A stretch of 64,000 bases of DNA from Pseudomonas paralcaligenes (GTDB taxonomy: Bacteria > Pseudomonadota > Gammaproteobacteria > Pseudomonadales > Pseudomonadaceae), in the NCBI RefSeq assembly GCF_019655855.1, contig NZ_BPFX01000002.1:124001-188000 (forward strand). The letters run 5' to 3'. Below, one piece after another: positions 57,088 through 64,000 of this stretch (position 1 is its first letter; the number at the start of each line of letters is the position of its first letter). Position numbers and translations under genes: made by a program. The notes under the pieces were generated by a model. It was not told the origin of the DNA, searched no databases, and saw only the letters and a program-made list of their open reading frames with translations.

Positions 57088-58200
57088 CTAGGCGCCGGCG
57101 CGTGCCTCCCAGGCCCGCTTGAGTTCGACCAGCGACTGGCGTGACTCGCGCTCGGTCCTGCGGGACAGAAACAGCGCATCGAGCAGGCGCAGCAGCCGGC
57201 CGTTCACCCGGTACTCCATGCGCCGCTCGAAGCGGGTGCCGCCGGCCAGCGGCGCGCACAGGTAGGTGACCCGCAGCCAGAAGCGCCCCTGGGCGTCCTC
57301 CGCCTCGGCGCACCACAGCCGGCCCGGCTGGTAGTCGGTGACGCGCCAGGCGATATGGCCGAGGCGGCCGGCGGACTCGATGTCCTCCTCGAAGGTCGCG
57401 CCCGCCGGCAGCGGCCCGCTCACCCCGTAGATGACCTTGGACGAGGGATGCCACTCGGGCCAGTGGCTGGCGTCGCGGGCGTAGTCCAGCACCGCCTCGG
57501 GCGTGCCGCTCAGGTCCACCACATGCTGCTGGCGGACCAGGCCGGCCTCGGGCATCGGCTCCCAGTGCAGGGTGCCGTAGAGCCAGTCGGTCAGTGGGAA
57601 CACGATGTTCATGTTGCGCTCCTGCATCAGGTCGCGGCGGTGGTGCAGGGCGTGCAGGTGGCGCATGTGGCGGACCCAGGGCAGGCGCGCGACAGGGTTG
57701 CTGTCGGGCAGGTGCTCGCAGGCGTGCAGCACCTCGTAGAGCAGGTAGCCCAGCACCCAGCCGGCGCCGACCACGGCCGCGAGTTCCGGGTTGAACGGCC
57801 GGATCACCGCCCAGAGCGCCACGGCGCCGGCGCTCTGCACCACCACCAGCCAGGCTGGGAACAGGATCACCCGCCAGTCCCGCGCCTGCTCGAAGGGCAT
57901 GTGGCGCTCCTCGAAGAAGCTGTGGTGGTCGCCGGTGTGGCGCTTGTAGAACATCGCGCCCAGGCGCCGCTTGTGGTGCCCCAGCCCCTGGTGGATGCGA
58001 TGCTCGCCCCAGTTGAGGAACAGCAGGGTCAGGGGCAGCGCCAGCCACTCCCACGGCCCGATGTCCTGCGCGGTCGCCAGCAGGGCGGCTGCCACGCCGA
58101 GGCCGAACAGGGCGACGAAGCCGGCGTGCAGCCAGGGGTTGTAGCCGGGGCTGATCGCCGCCCGGTAGCGTTCGCGGAATGTGTGCACGTCGAAACTCAT
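57088..58200 (-). CDS. Fatty acid hydroxylase-superfamily membrane protein fused to an SRPBCC lipid-binding domain
   Basis: This 370-residue protein has an N-terminal membrane di-iron hydroxylase region with the His motifs HRIHQ, HHKRR, HTGDHH, HACEH and HLHALHH (about residues 66-205) among four hydrophobic helices. The C-terminal 150 residues look like an SRPBCC/polyketide-cyclase fold (VDLSGTPEAVLDYARDASHWPEWHPSSK, near 230-258, and RFERRMEYRVNG). Relatives of the first domain hydroxylate or desaturate fatty acids, sterols or carotenoids. The substrate is unknown; the second domain could deliver a lipid. It is divergent from a LysR gene 87 bases away. Confidence 0.8.
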   Translation of the reverse strand: MSFDVHTFRERYRAAISPGYNPWLHAGFVALFGLGVAAALLATAQDIGPWEWLALPLTLLFLNWGEHRIHQGLGHHKRRLGAMFYKRHTGDHHSFFEERHMPFEQARDWRVILFPAWLVVVQSAGAVALWAVIRPFNPELAAVVGAGWVLGYLLYEVLHACEHLPDSNPVARLPWVRHMRHLHALHHRRDLMQERNMNIVFPLTDWLYGTLHWEPMPEAGLVRQQHVVDLSGTPEAVLDYARDASHWPEWHPSSKVIYGVSGPLPAGATFEEDIESAGRLGHIAWRVTDYQPGRLWCAEAEDAQGRFWLRVTYLCAPLAGGTRFERRMEYRVNGRLLRLLDALFLSRRTERESRQSLVELKRAWEARAGA

Positions 58201-58287
58201 GCCATCGCCCTCCCTCGGGTCTATGAAAGCTCAGGCTAGAGGCTGTATCTTCATTCGTATAATGGATATTCAGAAAGAGCTTTATTC

Positions 58288-59211
58288 ATGATCCGGAATT
58301 TTCAACAGCTCGATCTGAACCTGCTGCTGGTGTTCGACGCCCTGATGCAGGAACAGAACCTGTCGCGCGCCGCCTTGCGCCTGCACCGCAGCCAGCCGGC
58401 GGTGAGCAATGCCCTGGCGCGCCTGCGCGAGCAGCTCGGCGAGAAGCTGTTCGTGCGTACCGCCCAGGGCCTGCGGCCGACCGCCCAGGCCCAGGCGCTG
58501 CATGTGCCGATCCGCCAGGCGCTGGGCATCCTGCAGCGCGGGCTGGGCAGCGAGACCGCCGTCGACCGCGACAGTGAGCACCGCCTGCGCCTGTCCATGA
58601 ACGACTACGCCCAGGCCAGCCTGTTGCCGGCGCTGAGCGCCCGGCTGGCCGACGAGGTGCCGCGCTGGACCCTGCAGGTGCAGAGCGACGACGCCCGGCA
58701 GATGGTCCGGCAACTGGCCGACGGCGAACTCGACCTGGCCATCGACTACCTGTACTTCGACGATCCGCAGCTGTGCTACCAGGCGCTGCACGAGGAACGG
58801 ATGATGGTCATCGGCCGCGGCGGCCACCCGGCCTTCGACGGCGGCCTGGGCCTGGAGGACTACCAGGGCGCCCGGCACGTCTCGATCCTGCCGCGCGACG
58901 GCCGCGGTTCGCCGCTGGAGATCGTGCTCGGCTCGGCCAAGGTGCGCCGCCAGGTGCAGGTCTACCTGCCCAACTACATGCCGCTGCCGGCCATCGTCGC
59001 CGGCTCCGACCTGCTGGCCACGGTGCCCGGCCACCTGCTGCGCCAGCTGCCGGCCGGCCACGGCCTGGCGGTGGCGCCGCTGCCGCTGGCGCTGCCGCCG
59101 GTACAGGTCAGCATGATCTGGCACCGCGCCCAGGACCGCTCGCCGAACATGCGCTGGCTGCGCGAGCGGCTGCTGGAGATCGCCGGCGAACTGCGCGCCG
59201 GCGAGGCCTGA
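58288..59211 (+). CDS. LysR family regulator
   Basis: This 307-residue LysR protein has a typical N terminus (DLNLLLVFDALMQEQNLSRAALRLHRSQ) and recognition helix (PAVSNALARLREQLGEKLF), of the NodD/PcaQ-like subgroup. The effector domain spans about residues 90-300. It is divergent from the hydroxylase gene, its most likely target. The intergenic ATTCGTATAATGGATATTCAG region (58252-58272, AT-rich) carries a TATAAT-like hexamer and could hold the operator. The effector is unknown. Confidence 0.9.
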   Translation: MIRNFQQLDLNLLLVFDALMQEQNLSRAALRLHRSQPAVSNALARLREQLGEKLFVRTAQGLRPTAQAQALHVPIRQALGILQRGLGSETAVDRDSEHRLRLSMNDYAQASLLPALSARLADEVPRWTLQVQSDDARQMVRQLADGELDLAIDYLYFDDPQLCYQALHEERMMVIGRGGHPAFDGGLGLEDYQGARHVSILPRDGRGSPLEIVLGSAKVRRQVQVYLPNYMPLPAIVAGSDLLATVPGHLLRQLPAGHGLAVAPLPLALPPVQVSMIWHRAQDRSPNMRWLRERLLEIAGELRAGEA

Positions 59212-59393
59212 TTCGGGGCCGGAAAGACCCCGTTCGCGCCAATCCGGTGCGCCGTGTCCGCCCGGTCATGTAAGCAGGCGGATACAACTTACAGCCAGGC
59301 GACCCGCAGTTTTTCCCATGCGTCAATCTGTCTGCGCGGACAGGTTGCCGGCCCGCATCCTGCTATTGCTTTCCTGTCGTTTTTCTCCCAACC

Positions 59394-59401
59394 AACAACA
59401 A
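59394..59401 (+). promoter_or_regulatory. AACAACAA Crc/Hfq-type motif at the aaaA ribosome site
   Basis: AACAACAA matches AANAANAA exactly and runs into the AAGGAAAG ribosome site of aaaA, the layout known for Crc-controlled mRNAs such as amiE. Direct control is inferred, not shown. Confidence 0.5.
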
Positions 59402-59411
59402 GGAAAGTGAA

Positions 59412-61358
59412 GTGATCAAATCCCTCGCTCGCGCCGTCAGCCTCGGCAGCCTGCTCTGCGCACCCCTGGCCGGCGCCTACCAGTTCGGCGAACACGCTGC
59501 CGGCACTGTCGACAAGCTGATCCACGACTACCCGGGCCGCTACCGCGACACCGCCAGCTTCGCCGGCGCCGCCGACTGGATGGAGTCCCGCATGGGCAGC
59601 GGCTACGCGCTCGGCCGGCAGAACTTCAGCTGGAACGACGGCACCCGCACCTCGCAGAACGTCATCGCCTCCGCCGCCGGCCTCGGCGACCAGTACGTGG
59701 TGATCGGCGCCCACTTCGACACCTACTTCGGCCGCCCGACCCTGCAGGGCCTGGACGACAATGCCTCGGGCGCGGGCGTGCTGACCGAAGTGGCGCGCAA
59801 CCTCTCCGGGCTGCGCCTGGAGAACGGCCTGGAGATCGTCGGCTTCGGCGCGGAAGAAGAGGGCCTGCGCGGTTCCCGGGCCTACGTGGCCGCGCTGGAC
59901 GACGCGCGGCGCGCCAACCTGCTGGCGATGATCAACATCGACAGCCTGATCACCGGCGACATGATGTACGCCCACGCCGGCCAGAACAGCGCGGACAACC
60001 CGGAGCTGGCCAGCCTGCGCGAGCACGCCGCGCGCATCGCCGGGGAACTGGGCATCGACCTGCGCGCCAACCCCGGCCTCAACCCCGACTACCCCGTCGG
60101 CACCGGCTGCTGCAGCGATGGCGAGGCGTTCGAGGACCTGGGCGTGCCGATTCTCTACGTCGAGTCGACCAACTGGGACATCGGCGACCTGGATGGCTAC
60201 GAGCAGACCACCAACCCGGCCATCCCCGGCGGCTCGACCTGGCACGACCCGGTCGAGGACAACGAGACCGTGCTGGTCGGCGCCTTCGGCGAGGAGCGCA
60301 TCGAACAGCGCCTGCGCGACTACTCGCGCCTGCTCAGCCGGCTGATGCTGGAACTGACCAACGCCGATCTGCTGGCCTCCGCCGCGTCGGGCGGCGCCAC
60401 CGCGCGCAACATGCAGGACCACCTGCAGCGCCAGTACCAGGCGCAGAGCCGGCTGCACGAGCGGCGCTGGCAGCTGCTGCAGGCCATGCAGCGCGAGGTC
60501 GGCAGCTTCGACGGGGCAATCGGCGTGGACGGCGAGTACGCGCCGGACAGCGGCTTCGACGAGGCGCCGAATCCCGAGGCCCGGCGCTACGGCATCCACG
60601 CCCTGGGCGACCTGCGGGTGAGCGAGCTGCTGTCCGTGGGCGCCAGCCTGAGCTACCAGAACGGCCGCGACGACCTGGAGCATGGCGGCAAGCTCGACAG
60701 CGACGCCTGGCGCCTCGGCGCCTTCGCCCTTCTCAGCGACGGCGGCCCGGCCTGGCTGGGCGCCGACCTCGGCGTGGCGCACACCCGCCTCGACAGCGAG
60801 CGCGCCCTGCGCATCCAGGCCGACGGCGGCCCGGTGCTGCTGGAGCGGCGCTTCTCCGGCGATACCGACGCGCTGACCTGGGGCGCGCGCCTGCTCGGCG
60901 GCTACGACTTCAGCTTCGGCGACCTGCGCAGCGGTCCCTTCGCCGGCCTGGACTACAGCCACAGCCGCATCGACGACTTCTCCGAGAAGGGCGCCGACCG
61001 CACCGCCCTGGGCTACGAGGAACAGGACTACGACAGCCTCGAAGCCAGCCTCGGCTGGCGCCTGCAGGGCAGCCTGGCGCTCGACGGCTCGCTGCGCCTG
61101 CTGCCGTACGCCAGCGTGGCCTGGGTCAAGGAGCTGGGCGACGGCCGCCTGGAAGACATCGCCCTCACCAGCCGCGCCGACGGCCGGGTGCGGGTGGCCG
61201 AGCTGGGCGACGTGGACACCAGCTTCGGCCGCGCGCGCCTCGGCAGCCAACTGCAGATCGGCGACAGCCTGGGGCTGTACGTGGAGGTCAATGGCCGCCT
61301 GGGTCACGACGAGGGCAGCCAGACCGGTTACTCGCTCGGCGCCCAGTGGCTGTTCTGA
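59412..61358 (+). CDS. aaaA: Autotransporter aminopeptidase AaaA
   Basis: AaaA is a surface-exposed aminopeptidase that releases N-terminal arginine from peptides, giving a source of carbon and nitrogen. The 648-residue protein has a signal peptide ending near CAPLAGA. Its M28 zinc-peptidase domain has metal ligands at His101 (IGAHFDTY), Asp115/116 (GLDDNASG), Glu149/150 (GAEEEG), Asp177 (NIDS) and His278 (STWHDP). A linker helix leads to an autotransporter barrel (about 380-648) ending in LGAQWLF with terminal Phe. The GTG start at 59412 has AAGGAAAG upstream. Gene order (rpiA and a YegP-like gene nearby) matches P. aeruginosa. Confidence 0.93.
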   Translation: MIKSLARAVSLGSLLCAPLAGAYQFGEHAAGTVDKLIHDYPGRYRDTASFAGAADWMESRMGSGYALGRQNFSWNDGTRTSQNVIASAAGLGDQYVVIGAHFDTYFGRPTLQGLDDNASGAGVLTEVARNLSGLRLENGLEIVGFGAEEEGLRGSRAYVAALDDARRANLLAMINIDSLITGDMMYAHAGQNSADNPELASLREHAARIAGELGIDLRANPGLNPDYPVGTGCCSDGEAFEDLGVPILYVESTNWDIGDLDGYEQTTNPAIPGGSTWHDPVEDNETVLVGAFGEERIEQRLRDYSRLLSRLMLELTNADLLASAASGGATARNMQDHLQRQYQAQSRLHERRWQLLQAMQREVGSFDGAIGVDGEYAPDSGFDEAPNPEARRYGIHALGDLRVSELLSVGASLSYQNGRDDLEHGGKLDSDAWRLGAFALLSDGGPAWLGADLGVAHTRLDSERALRIQADGGPVLLERRFSGDTDALTWGARLLGGYDFSFGDLRSGPFAGLDYSHSRIDDFSEKGADRTALGYEEQDYDSLEASLGWRLQGSLALDGSLRLLPYASVAWVKELGDGRLEDIALTSRADGRVRVAELGDVDTSFGRARLGSQLQIGDSLGLYVEVNGRLGHDEGSQTGYSLGAQWLF

Positions 61359-61365
61359 GGTGAGC

Positions 61366-61393
61366 GGGCGGGGCCGGTTCCCGGCCCCGCCCG
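61366..61393. terminator. Hairpin after aaaA
   Basis: CGGGCGGGGCCGG (61365-61377) and CCGGCCCCGCCCG (61381-61393) pair perfectly over 13 bp with a 3-base loop, 7 bases after the aaaA stop. There is no U-tract. Confidence 0.7.
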
Positions 61394-61477
61394 ATCGCGC
61401 AAGCGTGATCGCCCGAACAACCGAAGCGGCAGCTTGCGGCTACGCTTAGCGGACCATTCACCCACGGAGGTCCATCC

Positions 61478-61810
61478 ATGGCCAGCAAGTTCCACCTGAA
61501 AACCGCCAGCAACGGCCAGTTCCACTTCAACCTGCATGCCGGCAACGGCGAGATCATCCTCAGCAGCGAACAGTACAAGGCCAAGCAGTCGGCCCTGGAC
61601 GGCATCGAGTCGGTGCGCAAGAACTCCCAGCGCGAGGGTGCCTTCGAGATCAAGGACGCCAGCAACGGCAAGAGCTACTTCGTGCTCAAGGCCACCAACG
61701 GCCAGGTGGTCGGTCAGAGCCAGATGTACGCCAGCGAGGCCAGCTGCAAGAACGGCATCGAGTCGGTGAAGAAGAACGCGCCGGACGCGGTGCTGCAGAA
61801 CGACGCCTGA
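61478..61810 (+). CDS. YegP-like DUF1508 protein
   Basis: This 110-residue protein is made of two tandem DUF1508 repeats: KFHLKTASNGQFHFNLHAGNG with SALDGIESVRKNS, and FEIKDASNGKSYFVLKATNG with SCKNGIESVKKNA. The family adopts a small beta-alpha fold of unknown function; E. coli YegP is the reference. The ATG at 61478 follows CGGAGG. It lies downstream of aaaA, but the hairpin separates them. Confidence 0.9.
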   Translation: MASKFHLKTASNGQFHFNLHAGNGEIILSSEQYKAKQSALDGIESVRKNSQREGAFEIKDASNGKSYFVLKATNGQVVGQSQMYASEASCKNGIESVKKNAPDAVLQNDA

Positions 61811-61844
61811 GCGGGTGACGAGTGAAACCCGCGTGGGTGTTCGG

Positions 61845-61866
61845 CGCGGGTTGCACCCGCCCTACG
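61845..61866. repeat. Half-copy of the GCGGGTTTCACCCGCCCTAC repeat
   Basis: GCGCGGGTTGCACCCGCCCTAC differs by a few bases from the left arm at 51170-51191. It overlaps the last codons of the next minus-strand gene by five bases. A partial opposite arm, TGAAACCCGCGT, lies at 61822. Confidence 0.6.
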
Positions 61867-62785
61867 GCTGCGCCTGTTTCTCGAACACGTAGAACAGGTT
61901 CGGTTCGCTCACCAGGTACAGCCGGCCGTGGTCGTCCAGTGCGACGCCCTCGGCCTGCGGTACTCCCTTCTCCAGGCCGTTGCGGCCACCCAGCAGCGAC
62001 AGGGTGCTGATCGGCCGGCCGTCCGAATTGATCTCCAGCACCAGGCGCGACTCGTCCGAGAGTGCCAGCAGGTGGCCGCTGTGCTGGTCGTACTGCAGGC
62101 TCGACAGGTCGCGCACGAACAGCCGCGCATCGCGCTCCGGGTCCTCCACCACGTGCACGGCGAACGGCTTGTCCGGGTGGGTGTGGGGGAAGCCGTGGAT
62201 CTCGTAGATGGTCACCGGGTCGCGCTCCTTGGCGGCGAACAGGCGGTGGTTGACCGGATCGTAGGCCAACCCCTCGAAGCCCTTGTTGCCGTTGAGGCCG
62301 ATGCCCAGCGACAGCTGCTCGGAGTCGGCGGCATCGACGAAATCGGTGTCGTCGTCCAGGTGCACGCGGTACAGGCGCTGCTGGCGTTCGTCGGTGATCA
62401 CGTAGAGGTCGCGGCTGATGTACTCGATGGCTTCCGGGTCGCCGAAGCCGATCAGGGGCACGCGGCGGATGATCGCGCCGTCCAGCGACAGCTCGACCAC
62501 CTCGGGCTTCTTGTTGGTCACGGTGAAGAGCGTGCGCCGGTCCGGGTCGAAGGTCAGCGCGGAGACATCGGAACTCAGCCCCTCGATAGGCCTGGCCTGC
62601 ACGGTGGCGTGGTAGTCCGGCAGCCAGATCGAGTGGTCCTGCCATTCGGCAGTGTGGCGCCATTCTTGCACCATGAACCAGCCGCGTTCGAACAGGCGCC
62701 ACTGCTGGGCCACCACCAGCAGGGCCAGGAGAACGAGCAGCGCCAGGGCGGGCAGCAGAACGCGAGCTTGGGTCAGGCGACGCAT
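61862..62785 (-). CDS. SdiA-regulated domain protein (YjiK-like)
   Basis: This 307-residue protein has an N-terminal membrane anchor (LLPALALLVLLALLVVAQQW) and a beta-propeller-like SdiA-regulated domain: LSSDVSALTFDPDRRTLFTVTNKKP, YVITDERQQRLYRV and NKGFEGLAYDPVNHRLFAAKE. The GVALDDHGRLYLVSEPNLFYVF end is also typical. Relatives include E. coli YjiK, of unknown function. It would face the periplasm. It is convergent with the YegP-like gene and divergent from an AraC gene. Confidence 0.85.
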   Translation of the reverse strand: MRRLTQARVLLPALALLVLLALLVVAQQWRLFERGWFMVQEWRHTAEWQDHSIWLPDYHATVQARPIEGLSSDVSALTFDPDRRTLFTVTNKKPEVVELSLDGAIIRRVPLIGFGDPEAIEYISRDLYVITDERQQRLYRVHLDDDTDFVDAADSEQLSLGIGLNGNKGFEGLAYDPVNHRLFAAKERDPVTIYEIHGFPHTHPDKPFAVHVVEDPERDARLFVRDLSSLQYDQHSGHLLALSDESRLVLEINSDGRPISTLSLLGGRNGLEKGVPQAEGVALDDHGRLYLVSEPNLFYVFEKQAQP

Positions 62786-62898
62786 GGATGGGGTTCCGGG
62801 TCAGGGGTGCTGCATCAGAGCAGCCGCAGCTGAATTCAACCTTAAGAAGGCGCCGCCGGCCGAAGTTACCGAATACCACCGCAGCGGAAACGGCCGTC

Positions 62899-63909
62899 AT
62901 GTCAGTGTTACCGGAAGAGCGAGTATTGACCACCCTGCACACGGTCGCCCTGGCCGTGCAGGTCCTGCAGCGCATGGGCGTCGCCGCCGAGCGGGTGCTG
63001 GAGGGCAGCGGCATCCAGGCCGGCGACCTGGACAGCCCGACCCGGCTGGTCAACCACGCCCAGGAACTGCGCGTGCTGAGCAACGCCCTGGCGGCCAGCG
63101 CCGACCCCGCCCTGGGACTGCTGCTGGGCAAGCGCATGCACGTCTCGGCCTACGGCATGCTCGGCTACACCCTGCTGGCCAGCCGCAACCTGGGCGACGC
63201 GCTGCGCCTGGCCATCGCCCATCCGGCGCTGCTCGGCACCTACTTCCAGCTCGATCTGCGCCCGGTCGGCGACGAGGTGCGGCTGAGCGCCGGCGGCTAC
63301 CGCTACGACCCCGCGCTGTCGCGCTTCAACACCGAGCTGTGCCTGGCCTCGCTGCTCACCGTGGTGCAGGACCTGCTCGGCGAATCCGTGCGCCCGCGCC
63401 GCCTGTTGCTGGCCTACCGCGCGCCGGCCCATGCCGCCAGCTACGGCGAGCGGCTCGGCTGCCCGGTGGAGTTCGACGCCGGCTGCAACGCCCTGTGCTT
63501 CAACCCGGCGCTGCTGGAGCGGCCGCTGCCGCTGGCCGACCCGGTCAGCCACCAGCACGGCCTGCAGCAGTGCATGCAGCTGGAAGCGCAGTTGCACAAC
63601 CGCCACGACCTGCGCGACCTGATCCGCCAGCAGCTGTCCGGCGACCTGATCGAGTGCTCCAGTCTGGAGCGCGTCGCCACCCGCCTGCACCGTTCCGAGC
63701 GCACCGTGCGCCGTCACCTGCAGCAGCTCAACACCAGCTTCCAGCACCTGCTCGACGAGGTGCGCTACGACAAGGCGCGCCAGCTGCTGCTCAACACCGA
63801 CATGCCGATCTACCTGATCGCCGAGCAGCTCGGCTACAGCGAGACCGCCAGCTTCCGCCACGCTTTCCAGCGCTGGAGCGGCCTGGCGCCGAGCGAACTG
63901 CGCCGCTGA
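62899..63909 (+). CDS. AraC family regulator with Arabinose_bd-type N-terminal domain
   Basis: This 336-residue regulator has a ligand-binding N-terminal region (MLGYTLLASRNLGDALRLAIAH, about 85-106) and a C-terminal double helix-turn-helix (VATRLHRSERTVRRHLQQLNTSF; YLIAEQLGYSETASFRHAFQRWSG). It is an OruR/Arabinose_bd-type AraC protein. The ATG at 62899 has a weak GGAA upstream. It is divergent from the SdiA-regulated-type gene. Its targets are unknown. Confidence 0.9.
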   Translation: MSVLPEERVLTTLHTVALAVQVLQRMGVAAERVLEGSGIQAGDLDSPTRLVNHAQELRVLSNALAASADPALGLLLGKRMHVSAYGMLGYTLLASRNLGDALRLAIAHPALLGTYFQLDLRPVGDEVRLSAGGYRYDPALSRFNTELCLASLLTVVQDLLGESVRPRRLLLAYRAPAHAASYGERLGCPVEFDAGCNALCFNPALLERPLPLADPVSHQHGLQQCMQLEAQLHNRHDLRDLIRQQLSGDLIECSSLERVATRLHRSERTVRRHLQQLNTSFQHLLDEVRYDKARQLLLNTDMPIYLIAEQLGYSETASFRHAFQRWSGLAPSELRR

Positions 63910-63992
63910 GGCGGTGACATGATCCAGGACAAGACCGGACAGCGCTCCCGCGCCTAGACTCGCGAGCATCGTCAGTGCTGCGGGAGCCGCTC

Positions 63993-64000
63993 ATGATCCA
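63993..64000 (+). CDS. Possible start of the next gene (partial)
   Basis: An ATG at 63993 follows GGGAG with suitable spacing, and the window ends two codons later. Nothing else can be said. Confidence 0.35.

Noticed and set aside
63922..63957. Short frame starting at an ATG at 63919-63921 near the right edge
   Set aside because: It ends within about a dozen codons and has no ribosome site; the better-placed ATG at 63993 is preferred as the next start.

Overview
The window is a GC-rich chromosomal segment of a Pseudomonas (sensu lato) species. The evidence is the combination crc next to pyrE, the long two-part AlgC, the dadA-ridA-dadX-pauR-cycB order, AaaA, PtsP-RppH, and GTGGGAGCG-type palindromic repeats. 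Almost all of it is compact housekeeping and metabolic sequence. I see no rRNA, tRNA, CRISPR array, prophage or insertion sequence.

Layout. 1-11.2 kb: the end of an unknown gene, a DUF808 membrane protein, crc and pyrE (divergent), a DUF4124 protein, then the minus-strand cluster argB, algC, dut, coaBC, facing radC, and a peptide-binding protein. 11.2-25.2 kb: rpmB-rpmG, a cupin protein, kauB, an MFS transporter, a phospholipase D-like lipoprotein, a MocR regulator with a divergent DUF1127 gene, a PauB-like oxidase, a YkgJ-like protein, an iron-regulated ECF sigma/FecR/TonB-receptor cassette, and an Lrp regulator. 25.3-32.5 kb: the YdbH-YnbE-YdbL envelope operon, the D-amino-acid operon dadA-ridA-dadX, pauR and cycB. 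32.5-41.4 kb: an acetyl-CoA hydrolase family protein, rep, a GGDEF/EAL protein (ProE-like), a MATE exporter and a LysR regulator. 41.4-47.5 kb: a gamma-glutamyl-GABA hydrolase after a 325-base leader, an AHL-acylase-type Ntn hydrolase, an AraC regulator and a secreted FAD oxidase. 47.5-64 kb: ptsP, rppH, a HAD phosphatase, an ilvA-DUF2269-SDR/DoxX-DUF2269 operon, an RTX-repeat protein, rpiA, a hydroxylase/SRPBCC fusion with a LysR regulator, the autotransporter aminopeptidase AaaA, a YegP-like protein, an SdiA-regulated-type protein and an AraC regulator.

How the genes fit together. Polyamine and amino-acid catabolism recurs: kauB, a PauB-type oxidase, a gamma-glutamyl-GABA hydrolase, the dad operon, and the regulators PauR and Lrp. 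A shared AT-rich motif upstream of kauB and the hydrolase suggests common control. Crc, encoded at the left end, may act on aaaA and the hydrolase, because both have perfect AANAANAA motifs at their translation starts. From memory of P. aeruginosa PAO1, the first 41 kb follow the PA5332-to-PA5293 region and the last 17 kb follow the PA0338-to-PA0327 region, so a rearrangement junction probably lies at 41-47 kb.

The best candidates for something undescribed are modest. They are an RTX-repeat protein with a PEP/hydrophobic/Arg C-terminal tail, the membrane module coupled to ilvA, the hydroxylase-SRPBCC fusion, a perfect 45-bp inverted repeat inside the dad operon, and candidate operators of the MocR and PauR regulators. 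I do not see a clearly novel multi-gene system.
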